Origin: Serratia marcescens
GTDB lineage: Bacteria; Pseudomonadota; Gammaproteobacteria; Enterobacterales; Enterobacteriaceae
Direction: 5' to 3'
Assembly (NCBI RefSeq): GCF_001902635.1
Contig: NZ_MJAO01000012.1
Coordinates: 62,001-126,000, forward strand
Length of the DNA stretch: 64,000 nucleotides
Numbering within the stretch: position 1 is the stretch's first letter; every line of letters starts with the position of its first letter. Shown in pieces: positions 48,322-56,632 of the stretch. The position numbers and the translations under genes are program-made. The notes beneath the pieces were generated by a model, which did not search any database, was not told where the DNA came from, and saw nothing but the letters and a program-made list of their open reading frames with translations.

Positions 48322-49353
48322 TCACTGCACCAAAAACGCCTTGAACTGCGGCGTCATCACTGCGCTGAAGCCCTCGTCAGTTTTGCTGATCAGGTAGACT
48401 GCCAGCCCTTTCTCTTCCGCCAACTTCAGCGCTTTCTCCGTGCCCAGCACCATCAAGCCGGTATCCCAGCCGTCGGCTTCAAGCGCGGTAGGGGCGATCA
48501 CCGTGGCGGAAACCAGCCGGTGGTTGATCGGTCTGCCGGTAGCCGGATCGATCACGTGGGAATAGCGCTGGCCATTCTGTTCGAAGTAGTTGCGGTAACT
48601 GCCGGAGGTGCTGATGCCGTAGCCGTGCAGATCCACCAGCGCCTGCACCGCGTTTTCACGATCGGTCGGCTTCTGGATCGCCACCCGCCAGGGTTTGCCC
48701 TGGCCGTTGACGCCGCGCGAAGAGACAGCGCCGCCCACGGATACCAGATAGTTGGTGATGCCGTTGTGGTTCATCAGGCGCACCAGTTCGTCGGCGCCAT
48801 AGCCTTCGCCCAGCGTCGAGAGATCGACATACATGTCCGGCAGATCTTTTTGCAGCCACTCCCCACGATGGTCGCTTATCAGCTTCAGGTGCTGCAGGCC
48901 GATGCGCTGCTTCGCCGCGTCGATCTGCGCTTGCTTCGGCACCTTGACCGGGTGTTTGTCGGGGCCGAATCCCCACAGGTTCACCAACGGGCCGACGGTG
49001 ATGTCCATCGCGCCACCGGTATCGCGGCCGATGCGCTGGGCCATCAACACAATGTCTGCCATGCCGCGCGGGATTGGCTGCGGTTCGAGGCTGGCGCTGC
49101 GGTTAAACCGCGACAGCACCGAGTCGGCGCGATAGGTGGAGATATCGTCGTTGGCCCGTTCCAGCACTGCGTCGATCTGCCGCTGCAGCTCTTGTTTACC
49201 GATCGCAACGTCACCGCTGACTTTTACGCTGTAGAAGGTGCCCATGGTCTTGCCGTCGATCTCGATTTGCGGGCGGGAAGAGGAGTCGTCGCAGGCGGTG
49301 AGCAGGGCGCATAAGGCGCTCAACAACGCCCCTTTGGCGAACAGGGAAGCCAT
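48322..49353 (-). CDS. apbE: FAD:protein FMN transferase ApbE
   Basis: 343-residue periplasmic lipoprotein (Cys21 in LLTAC) that covalently attaches FMN to Ser/Thr of flavoproteins. Motifs GKTMGTFYSVKVSG, GGAMDITVGPLVNLWGFGP, YVDLSTLGEGYGADELVRLM and ADGWDTGLMVLG are typical. Its natural targets, such as Nqr or Rnf subunits, are not near. Confidence 0.93.
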   Translation of the reverse strand: MASLFAKGALLSALCALLTACDDSSSRPQIEIDGKTMGTFYSVKVSGDVAIGKQELQRQIDAVLERANDDISTYRADSVLSRFNRSASLEPQPIPRGMADIVLMAQRIGRDTGGAMDITVGPLVNLWGFGPDKHPVKVPKQAQIDAAKQRIGLQHLKLISDHRGEWLQKDLPDMYVDLSTLGEGYGADELVRLMNHNGITNYLVSVGGAVSSRGVNGQGKPWRVAIQKPTDRENAVQALVDLHGYGISTSGSYRNYFEQNGQRYSHVIDPATGRPINHRLVSATVIAPTALEADGWDTGLMVLGTEKALKLAEEKGLAVYLISKTDEGFSAVMTPQFKAFLVQ

Positions 49354-49507
49354 AACATGTCCTTTGAAACCGTGAAAGCCGCTACAAATAAAGTAAAGCG
49401 CGGCAAATGAAAAGCGGATAAAGGTAAAATAGCATTTTGCTGGCGTTGCTGCCGCGCCTGAGCTAACGTCTCGCCCATGCTTTTCGCTGAGGTTTCAAGC
49501 TGCCGCT

Positions 49508-50620
49508 ATGAGTTCAACCGCCATTTCCCGGCTTATTCATCCCTTTGTCAAAGATCGTTTCCTCCATGCGTTGCTGTTGGCCGGCGTCGCGATGTTCGCC
49601 TTTCATCCGCAGCCGCTGCCGGCGCTGGGCGGTTTTATCGACGGCCGCACCCTCATCACCCTGTTGGGGCTGATGCTGTTGACCAAAGGCGTTGAGGTCA
49701 GCGGTTATTTCGATTTCGTCGGCCGCAGGATCATCAAGCGTTTGCATAGTGAACGGCGGCTGGCGCTGTTCCTGGTGTTTTCCGCCGCGCTGCTGTCGTC
49801 GTTTCTTACCAACGACGTAGCGCTGTTTATCGTCATTCCGCTGACCATCACGCTGAAAAAACTGTCGGCACTGCCGGTTGGCCGCTTGATCATCTTTCAG
49901 GCGCTGGCGGTGAATGCCGGTTCGTTGCTGACGCCGATCGGCAACCCGCAAAATATCCTGCTGTGGAGCCGTTCCGGCCTCTCTTTCCTCAGTTTCATCG
50001 GCCAGATGGCGCCATTTGGCGCCGCGATGATGCTGAGCCTGTTGGCGCTGACCTGGTTCAGCTTCCCGGCGCGCGAAATCGTGAAAACGCCGAATACCGA
50101 GGGCTATCCCTATCAGCGGCCGCTGCTGCTGAGCTGCGTAGGACTGTATGCGATCTTCCTGCTGTGCCTCGATATCAGCCTGCCGCTGTATGGCCTGCTG
50201 GCGGTATTCGCCGGTTTTTTGCTGCTGGCGCGCCGGGTGTTGCTGCAGATCGACTGGAGCCTGATTTTCGTGTTCGCCGCCATGTTCATCGATGTCGGCC
50301 TGTTTACTCGTTTGCCGCCGCTCCAGCCGGCGTTCGCCGCCATCGCCGGGTTGAGCGACGGCGGGGTGTATGCGCTGGGCGTCGGGTTGTCGCAGGTCGT
50401 CAGCAACGTGCCGGCCACCATTTTGTTGCTCAATTACGTGCCTTCCAGCGCCCAGCTGGCCTATGCGGTCAACGCCGGCGGCTTCGGGTTGGCGATCGGT
50501 TCGCTCGCCAACCTGATTGCGCTGCGTATGGCGGGGGAGCGCAAGATCTGGCTGCGCTTCCACTATTACTCGTTGCCGCTGCTGGCCTGGGCCGCGCTGC
50601 TCGGCTGGCTGTTGAGTTAG
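49508..50620 (+). CDS. Putative anion transporter YbiR
   Basis: 370 residues, about ten helices. It is similar in length and character to E. coli YbiR, of the ion transporter superfamily. Characteristic motifs are LSSFLTNDVALFIVIPLTIT, VNAGSLLTPIGNPQNILLWS and GLSQVVSNVPATILLLNYVP, two inverted half-repeats. Substrate is unproven. A GAGGTTTC stretch lies about 16 bases upstream, so the ribosome-binding site is weak. Confidence 0.8.
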   Translation: MSSTAISRLIHPFVKDRFLHALLLAGVAMFAFHPQPLPALGGFIDGRTLITLLGLMLLTKGVEVSGYFDFVGRRIIKRLHSERRLALFLVFSAALLSSFLTNDVALFIVIPLTITLKKLSALPVGRLIIFQALAVNAGSLLTPIGNPQNILLWSRSGLSFLSFIGQMAPFGAAMMLSLLALTWFSFPAREIVKTPNTEGYPYQRPLLLSCVGLYAIFLLCLDISLPLYGLLAVFAGFLLLARRVLLQIDWSLIFVFAAMFIDVGLFTRLPPLQPAFAAIAGLSDGGVYALGVGLSQVVSNVPATILLLNYVPSSAQLAYAVNAGGFGLAIGSLANLIALRMAGERKIWLRFHYYSLPLLAWAALLGWLLS

Positions 50621-51864
50621 CCCTGGTTACCGCTCTGCCGGGCGGCCAGCAGGCAAATGCTGCGGGTCACCTGGTAGGATTTCACGAAGGAACTGACGGG
50701 TAAAAACTCGAAACGCGAGTGGAAGTTATGCGCGCCGGTGAAGTAATTGGGCGTCAGGATACCGCGGCTGGAGAGCGCCGCGCCGTCGGTGCCACCGCGC
50801 ATCGGGATCACCTTCGGTGGGATGCCGTGAGCGGCGAGGGCACCGAAGATCAGATCGATGGCGCGCCGGTCTTCGCCGATGGCGTTGCTGATGTTGCCGT
50901 AGATGTCGCTGACGCTGCAACTGACGTTGGCGCGCGGATAGTCGGCCGCCACCTGGCGCACCGTTTCCTCAAGACGGGCTTTGCGCGCGTCGAACGCAAC
51001 CCGATCGAAGTCGCGAATCGAGACCTTCAGCGTCGCCTGATTGGCGTTGGCGGCCAGATCGGTGAACCAGAAATAGCCCTCGCGTCCTTCGGTGTGCTCC
51101 GGGGTATCCTGCACGTCGAATCGGTTGATGATGTCGTTGGCGATGCGTATCGGGTTGACCAACACGTTTTTCGCCGCCATCGGGTGCGCGGTTACGCCTT
51201 CGATACGGATCTCTGCCGCCGCCGCGTTGAAATTCTCATACACCACTTCACCCAGCTCGCAGCAGTCGATGGTATAGGCGAAATCGACGGCGAAACGCTG
51301 CAGATCCAGCGCCTTGGCGCCGCGCAGGCCGATCTCTTCATCCGGCACGAACGCCACCACGATATCGCCGTGGCGATCGGCAGCGGTCAGGTTGGCCAGC
51401 AGCGTCATCACCACGGTGACCGCCGCCTTATTGTCGGCGCCCAGCACGCTGGTGCCGTCGCTGAACAGGATCTCTTCGTTCCGGTAGGGCAGGATCTCCG
51501 GATGCTCGGCAGTACGCAGCCAGATGTCCTGCTCGGCGTTCAGGCATAAATCGTCGCCGGTAAAGCGCAGGCGCTGCGGGCGAATCTCGGGCGACAGGCC
51601 GACGTCCACGGTGTCGATATGGGTGATGAAGCCGATGCGTGGCGCGCCGGGTTGGGTACCGGGCTTACGGGCGGTCACGGTAGCGTGTTCGTCGATCTGC
51701 ACGTCGGCCAGGCCGAGCCGGCGCAGCTCGTCCGCCAGCAGCTGCGCCATCTCATGCTGCCCTGGGGTGCTGGGCAGGGCGGTTGCGGCGGCGTCGCTCT
51801 GGCTGGTCACCGCCAGGTAGCGGAAGAAACGTTCGGTAAGCTGTTCGGCAATCGGGTTGGCCAT
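50617..51864 (-). CDS. pepT: Peptidase T
   Basis: 415-residue cytosolic tripeptidase of the M20 metalloprotease family. Zn ligand motifs FITHIDTVD, LGADNKAAVTVVMTLL and PDEEIGLRGAKALDL; PMRGGTDGAALSSRGILTP in the C-terminal lobe. Convergent with ybiR, overlapping by four bases. In E. coli pepT is elsewhere. Confidence 0.95.
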   Translation of the reverse strand: MANPIAEQLTERFFRYLAVTSQSDAAATALPSTPGQHEMAQLLADELRRLGLADVQIDEHATVTARKPGTQPGAPRIGFITHIDTVDVGLSPEIRPQRLRFTGDDLCLNAEQDIWLRTAEHPEILPYRNEEILFSDGTSVLGADNKAAVTVVMTLLANLTAADRHGDIVVAFVPDEEIGLRGAKALDLQRFAVDFAYTIDCCELGEVVYENFNAAAAEIRIEGVTAHPMAAKNVLVNPIRIANDIINRFDVQDTPEHTEGREGYFWFTDLAANANQATLKVSIRDFDRVAFDARKARLEETVRQVAADYPRANVSCSVSDIYGNISNAIGEDRRAIDLIFGALAAHGIPPKVIPMRGGTDGAALSSRGILTPNYFTGAHNFHSRFEFLPVSSFVKSYQVTRSICLLAARQSGNQG

Positions 51865-52081
51865 CGGGACTCCTCGCGGTTGGCAATCTACCGGTTTTAA
51901 AACGAAATCAGCCGTTTGTCCAACGGTGCAATGCGTAAACCGCCATAATGCGAAGCATCGCGCAGAAACGAAAAATAGCCGTACAACTAGGAAATAGTCG
52001 CAGGTTTCTGCGGCAAAATCGGTGTTAGCTGTGGGCCGGGAAGCGCCCGCATAACACTTATACGTACCTCAAGGAGAATTC

Positions 52082-52978
52082 ATGCACACCGGTCACGCTC
52101 TGCTTATCACCTTACTGTCTCTGGGCCTCTCTCACAGCGCCTGGTCGTCCGCCGACGTCGGGCACGCCAACAGCAACGCCAACAGCCGCGAAGTGGCCAG
52201 CGCGCTGGGCGGCCTGAAGAACAAAACCTACGAACTGGAACAGGCGCCGAAAATCCGCGTCGCCAGCTTCAATATCGCCGCCGGCAAAGTCAGCGACATG
52301 ACTGCCATCGCCAAGGCGATTCGCGCGATGAACGTTGACGTGGTGGCGCTGCAGGAGGTGGACAAACTCACCGCCCGCAGCGGCCGGGTCGATCAGGCGG
52401 CGGAGCTGGCGAAGCTGACCGGCATGCAGGCGGTGTTCGGCCGGGCGATCGATTTCGACGGCGGCGAATATGGCCTGGCGTTTCTCTCCAAGTACCCGCT
52501 GCACGACACCGTGATCTATCCGCTGCCGTCCGGCCAGCGCGAACAACGCATCGTCTTCAGCGCCAAGGTCGACGTGCCGGAATTCCCGGCGCCGATCACT
52601 CTGTTCAACACCCACCTCGATACCAAGGAAGATCCGACCATGCGTCTGGATCAGGTGCGGGAGCTGAACGATCGCACCATCGAAGTGCGCGGCATCAAGC
52701 TGCTGTTCGGCGACATGAACGACGTGCCGGGCAGCGTGACCTGGCTGGAGCTGAGCCGCTACTGGAACGACATCATGCCTAACGGGCAGGATGGCCGCAG
52801 CTGGCCGGCGGAAAATGCCGAGATCAAGGTGGATTACATCTTCAGCGGCAATGCGCAGCGCTGGCATCTGGACAGCCTGACGGTGCCGAACGCCAGCGGT
52901 GATTGGAACGGCGTGCATTGGCCGGCGGTGAGCGACCACCTGCCGCTGGTGGCTGAGATGCGCCTGACCGAGCAATAA
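52082..52978 (+). CDS. Secreted endonuclease/exonuclease/phosphatase-family hydrolase
   Basis: 298 residues with a signal peptide (about 23 residues, to SAWSS). The EEP fold motifs are readable: RVASFNIAAGK, VVALQEVD (metal Glu), FNTHLDTKEDP, LLFGDMNDVPGS (Asp/Asn), VDYIFSG and VSDHLPLVAEM. A secreted phosphodiesterase or phosphatase; DNA, lipid or sugar-phosphate substrates are all possible. AAGGAG lies six bases before the ATG. Confidence 0.83.
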   Translation: MHTGHALLITLLSLGLSHSAWSSADVGHANSNANSREVASALGGLKNKTYELEQAPKIRVASFNIAAGKVSDMTAIAKAIRAMNVDVVALQEVDKLTARSGRVDQAAELAKLTGMQAVFGRAIDFDGGEYGLAFLSKYPLHDTVIYPLPSGQREQRIVFSAKVDVPEFPAPITLFNTHLDTKEDPTMRLDQVRELNDRTIEVRGIKLLFGDMNDVPGSVTWLELSRYWNDIMPNGQDGRSWPAENAEIKVDYIFSGNAQRWHLDSLTVPNASGDWNGVHWPAVSDHLPLVAEMRLTEQ

Positions 52979-53001
52979 GCGGGGCGGCATCCCGCCGGGG
53001 G

Positions 53002-54435
53002 TTAAGTCACGGCGATCTGCGTCAGCCGTTCGACGGCGCTGCGGATCTCCCCCGGCGTCAGGGCCGAGAAGCCCAGTAGCCACCCGTCACGCTGCGTTTG
53101 TGTCGTCTGGTACTGTGCCGCCAGCCCCGGGGTGAGGATGCCGAGCCGCTGCGCCTGCAGGCTGAGCGCCACCTCCTGGCCGGGTGGTAGCCAGACGCTG
53201 AGCTGCAGGCCGCCGGCGGCGGGATTGGGCGTGGCAAAGTGGCCGAGTTTTTCGCGCACTTCCGCCAACAGCACATCGCGCCGGCTGCGGTAGAGCTGGC
53301 GCATGTAGCGGATATGCGCGGTGAAGTGCCCCTGGCGGATGAACTCGGCGGTGACCGCCTGCATCAGCTGCGCGCTGTGGCCGTCATAGACCGTGCGCGC
53401 GGTGACGAACGGCTCAACCAACGCGGGCGGTACGATCAGGTACGCCAGCCGCAGTGAAGGGAACAGCGATTTGGAGAAGGTGCCGAGGTACAGCACCCGG
53501 CCGTGGCGATCCAGCCCTTGCATCGCCGGTATCGGCAGACCGTCGTAGTGAAACTCGCTGTCGTAATCGTCCTCGATGATCCAGGCCTGCTGCCGCTCCG
53601 CCAGTGCCAGCAGCGTCAACCGGCGCGCCAGGCTGAGCGCCGCGCCGGTCGGGTATTGGTGCGATGGGGTCAGATAAATCAAACGCGGATCGGGTAAGGG
53701 CGGTGCAGCACGCAGGCCGTCACTGTCCACCGCCACCGGCGTCAGGGCGGCACCGGCGCTGATAAAAGCGTTTCTTGCCCCGGCGTAACCCGGCTCTTCC
53801 ATCCAGACGCAGTCACCGCTGTCCAGCAGCAACGTGGCGATCAGCTGCAGCGCCTGCTGCGAACTGGTCAGCACGATAACCTGCCGCGCATCGCAGAGCA
53901 CGCCGCGCGTTTGGTTGACGTGGGCGGCAATCGCTTCTCGCAGCGGCAAATAGCCCTGCGGATCGCCGTAGCGCAGCAGGTTTTCTCCCTGTAATCGCAG
54001 GCGTTGCGCGGTCAGTTGCTTCCACAGGGCGATCGGAAACGCGCGCAGATCCGGCGATCCGGCGGCGAATGCCTGTGGCTGCTGCGGATCGCGGCAGCCG
54101 CCGGTTTGCACGATCTGTTGGCCGCGCCGCGAAAGGCGCGGCATGCCGGTGCCGGTCGCCGGCGGTGGCGGTTTGGCGATGCGGATTGCCACAAAGGTGC
54201 CCTGGCCGACGCGGCGCTGCAGATATCCCTCTGACTCCAGCCGGCCGTAGGCCGCTTCGACGGTCACCCGCGAGAGGCTCAGATCGCCGGCCAACACCCG
54301 GCTGGAAGGCAGGCGTTGCCCAACGCTTAATGCACCTTGGTGGATGGCCTGCCGCAATGTGCCGCACAGGCGATCGCGCAGCGTGCCGGCGGCGTGGGGC
54401 GATTGCTGGAACAGCGTGATCAGCGAGTGCCTCAT
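53002..54435 (-). CDS. MocR/PdxR-family regulator, divergent from rhodanese
   Basis: 477 residues from ATG 54435. The N-terminal GntR-type wHTH (TLRDRLCGTLRQAIHQGALS, VTVEAAYGRLESEGYLQRR) is joined to an aminotransferase-like domain with the PLP lysine in YLGTFSKSLFPSLRLAY. PdxR-type members sense PLP. Its gene faces a rhodanese gene, and ATGGGT repeats lie between them. Longer frame starts are rejected because they lie inside the repeats. Confidence 0.85.
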   Translation of the reverse strand: MRHSLITLFQQSPHAAGTLRDRLCGTLRQAIHQGALSVGQRLPSSRVLAGDLSLSRVTVEAAYGRLESEGYLQRRVGQGTFVAIRIAKPPPPATGTGMPRLSRRGQQIVQTGGCRDPQQPQAFAAGSPDLRAFPIALWKQLTAQRLRLQGENLLRYGDPQGYLPLREAIAAHVNQTRGVLCDARQVIVLTSSQQALQLIATLLLDSGDCVWMEEPGYAGARNAFISAGAALTPVAVDSDGLRAAPPLPDPRLIYLTPSHQYPTGAALSLARRLTLLALAERQQAWIIEDDYDSEFHYDGLPIPAMQGLDRHGRVLYLGTFSKSLFPSLRLAYLIVPPALVEPFVTARTVYDGHSAQLMQAVTAEFIRQGHFTAHIRYMRQLYRSRRDVLLAEVREKLGHFATPNPAAGGLQLSVWLPPGQEVALSLQAQRLGILTPGLAAQYQTTQTQRDGWLLGFSALTPGEIRSAVERLTQIAVT

Positions 54436-54448
54436 AATTGGCCTTATT

Positions 54449-54493
54449 ATGGGTGACAAATGGGTATCAAACATAAGACCAAAATGGGTCACT
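54449..54493. promoter_or_regulatory. ATGGGT direct repeats between MocR and rhodanese genes
   Basis: ATGGGTGACAA (54449-54459) and ATGGGTATCAA (54460-54470) are tandem with an 11-base period. A third, ATGGGTCACT (54484-54493), follows. Direct repeats are usual operators for MocR regulators, so autoregulation and control of the rhodanese gene are likely. Confidence 0.6.
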
Positions 54494-54528
54494 ATTGTCA
54501 TCTGTCTTGATGCACGGGAGTGTGTGGT

Positions 54529-54984
54529 ATGTCGAAAGAATCATTGGTGCTGGCTTTTCCACCGGCGGCGCCGGAAGAGAGTTTGGCTTACCTGGCGGCC
54601 AAGCTGAGCCGCTATGCGGATGCCTGGGATGTGGCGGAAGATCTGCGCAGCGGCGCGGAAGGGATCGTGGTGATCGACACCCGCGCGGCGGCGCTGTACG
54701 CAGCCGGGCATATCCCCGGCGCGCTCAGCTTGCCGCACCGCCTGATGGATGAAGCCGGTACGGCGCACTTGGATCGCCAAAAAGTGTATGTGACCTACTG
54801 CGACGGCATCGGTTGCAACGGTTCCACCAAAGGCGCCTACAAGCTGGCGAAGCTGGGATTCAGAGTGAAGGAGCTGATTGGCGGGCTGGATTTCTGGCTG
54901 CGCGACGGCCATCCGTTGGCCATCGGCGAACAGCCGGGATCGCTGCGCGATCGGGCGGCTGTTGCGGACTGCGGCTGCGCCTGA
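54529..54984 (+). CDS. Rhodanese-like domain protein
   Basis: 151 residues with one rhodanese domain: VVIDTRAAALYAAGHIPGAL and active-site loop YCDGIGCNGSTKGAYKLAKL with the sulfur-accepting Cys. It transfers sulfur or reduces thiols in the cytosol. It ends in VADCGCA with two Cys. ATG 54529 has GGGAG eight bases upstream; ATG 54520 is less likely. It is divergent from the MocR gene. Confidence 0.85.
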   Translation: MSKESLVLAFPPAAPEESLAYLAAKLSRYADAWDVAEDLRSGAEGIVVIDTRAAALYAAGHIPGALSLPHRLMDEAGTAHLDRQKVYVTYCDGIGCNGSTKGAYKLAKLGFRVKELIGGLDFWLRDGHPLAIGEQPGSLRDRAAVADCGCA

Positions 54985-54988
54985 GGCG

Positions 54989-56017
54989 TTAAAATACCAG
55001 CGCCAGCATGACCGCCAGCGCCAACAGCAGCAGGATCAGCGCCACGGCCGGCTTGCTGAGCGCTTTTTGCAGCGGCAGAGGCAGGGCGGCGATCAGCGGG
55101 TTGAGCAGCGGCTGCGGCTCGACAGGGTGGCTGACGATCGGCTGAGCCTGGCCGGCCTTCTCCAGGCGGCGAGCAAACAGCTGATGAATGGCGTCGCTCA
55201 TTTGCGGATGCGTCAGCGGCGCATTGGCGCCGCAGTTGAAGCGCGTCTGGCAGTATTCATTCATCTGCTGCAGCTCTTGCTCGTCCGCCGGCTGCTTGAG
55301 CGCCGCCAGCAGATGGTTCAGCGTCGGTGCACTCTGCGGGCTGAGGGCCACCTTCACCTGCAAAAACTGGTTCAGCAGCTGGAAGTGGCGCGCCGGCAGT
55401 GGATCGTTGGTTTTCACGCCTGTGAGATCAAACAGCGTTTGCCAGATTTTAGCCGGCGCTTCGCCGGTGGCGGCGCTGAGTTTGGTGACCTGCTGTTGCA
55501 GACTTTGATGCTCTGCGGGCAGCAGCGGACGATCGCTGGTGGCGGTTTGTTGTGGCTGGGGAATGGTCAGACCGCCGGTCTGCAACAGATTCAGCACTTG
55601 CTGCAGCTGCGGTGGGCTCAGCTGGCTCAGTACCGTATGGCCGAACTGCTGACGAATGAAATCGCTGACTGCCTGGCGGTTGTTGCCCTGCGGCAGCAGT
55701 TCAGCCAGCTGTTGCAACAGCTGGCGCCCGGCGTGGTTTTGCTGCGCCTGTGCCAGGCGCGTTTGCAGCAGTTGTTCCGCCGGTTGAAAATGGCGCGCCA
55801 GCAGTTCCCCGCCGTTGTTGGCGCCGAGATCGTGACGCAGGGCGGCCCAGATCTCCGCCGACTTTGCCGGGCTGAGCGTCATGATTTTCACGATCAGCTT
55901 TTCCAGCGTCGTGCGCTGCGCCGGAGAGAGGGGTTGATCGTCAGTGGCCGCCGTTTTACCCGGGGAGGGGGGGCGTTCGCCGGCGATTGGGGCGCCCGGC
56001 CCACTCAAAGGTTGCAT
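54989..56017 (-). CDS. flk: Flagellar regulator Flk (RflH)
   Basis: 342 residues from ATG 56017 (AGGA upstream). Long Gln/Ala-rich cytosolic part with two homologous segments (SPAQRTTLEKLIVKIMTLSP, ATGEAPAKIWQTLFDLTGVK) and a single C-terminal helix (PAVALILLLLALAVMLALVF). Collinear with E. coli Flk, which couples flagellar ring assembly to secretion control. In E. coli flk lies near fabB and pdxB. Confidence 0.9.
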   Translation of the reverse strand: MQPLSGPGAPIAGERPPSPGKTAATDDQPLSPAQRTTLEKLIVKIMTLSPAKSAEIWAALRHDLGANNGGELLARHFQPAEQLLQTRLAQAQQNHAGRQLLQQLAELLPQGNNRQAVSDFIRQQFGHTVLSQLSPPQLQQVLNLLQTGGLTIPQPQQTATSDRPLLPAEHQSLQQQVTKLSAATGEAPAKIWQTLFDLTGVKTNDPLPARHFQLLNQFLQVKVALSPQSAPTLNHLLAALKQPADEQELQQMNEYCQTRFNCGANAPLTHPQMSDAIHQLFARRLEKAGQAQPIVSHPVEPQPLLNPLIAALPLPLQKALSKPAVALILLLLALAVMLALVF

Positions 56018-56220
56018 ATCACCAGTCCTTCGCTGTGTATCCCCTGTGTGCCTGGAGGAGAGAATCATCATCGTACCCGGCGAAAAGCGCAGGCTTACTC
56101 ACTATGATACCTGTAAATCACCGCCATCAATACCGCCGTTCAGACATTTCTTTACCGACAAAACGTTGCTAATCGCGCCCGCGTCGCTAAGATAACCCCA
56201 GACCCGAACGTGAGGATGGC

Positions 56221-56583
56221 ATGGTTAAACGGCAGCGGATTGCAAAATGGTTTTTATGCCTGGCTTGCCTGGTGGTGCTGACGTGCATGACCCAGCGCAT
56301 GGCGGGTCTGCATGCGTTGCAGCAAACGTTGGGGATCCCGGCCGCCACCGCCGTTCAGGCCAGCGATGAAGCCGCCGAGGCGCAGCCTACGCCCTGTGAG
56401 CTGAGCGCCAAGTCATTGCTGGCCGCGCCGCCGGTGATGTTCGAAACGGTGCTGTTCGGGCTGGGCCTGTTGCTGGCGCTGTTGGCGCCGACCATTGCCG
56501 CGCGCCTGCGCATTCCTCCTCCCCGCGCCATTTCACCGCCCACCCTCAGGGTGCACCTTCGATTATGCGTCTTCCATGAATGA
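56221..56583 (+). CDS. scsA: Suppressor of copper sensitivity protein ScsA
   Basis: 120 residues with an N-terminal signal or anchor (FLCLACLVVLTCMTQRM), a middle hydrophobic segment and a C-terminal cysteine (RLCVFHE). It precedes scsB, as ScsA does in Salmonella, and is of the same size. TGAGGA lies about five bases before the ATG. Function is not defined; it is linked to copper and H2O2 resistance. Confidence 0.82.
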   Translation: MVKRQRIAKWFLCLACLVVLTCMTQRMAGLHALQQTLGIPAATAVQASDEAAEAQPTPCELSAKSLLAAPPVMFETVLFGLGLLLALLAPTIAARLRIPPPRAISPPTLRVHLRLCVFHE

Positions 56584-56632
56584 GTTAATCGCCCGATTTT
56601 CGTGGTGAATTAATCATTTATGGAGAATTAAC

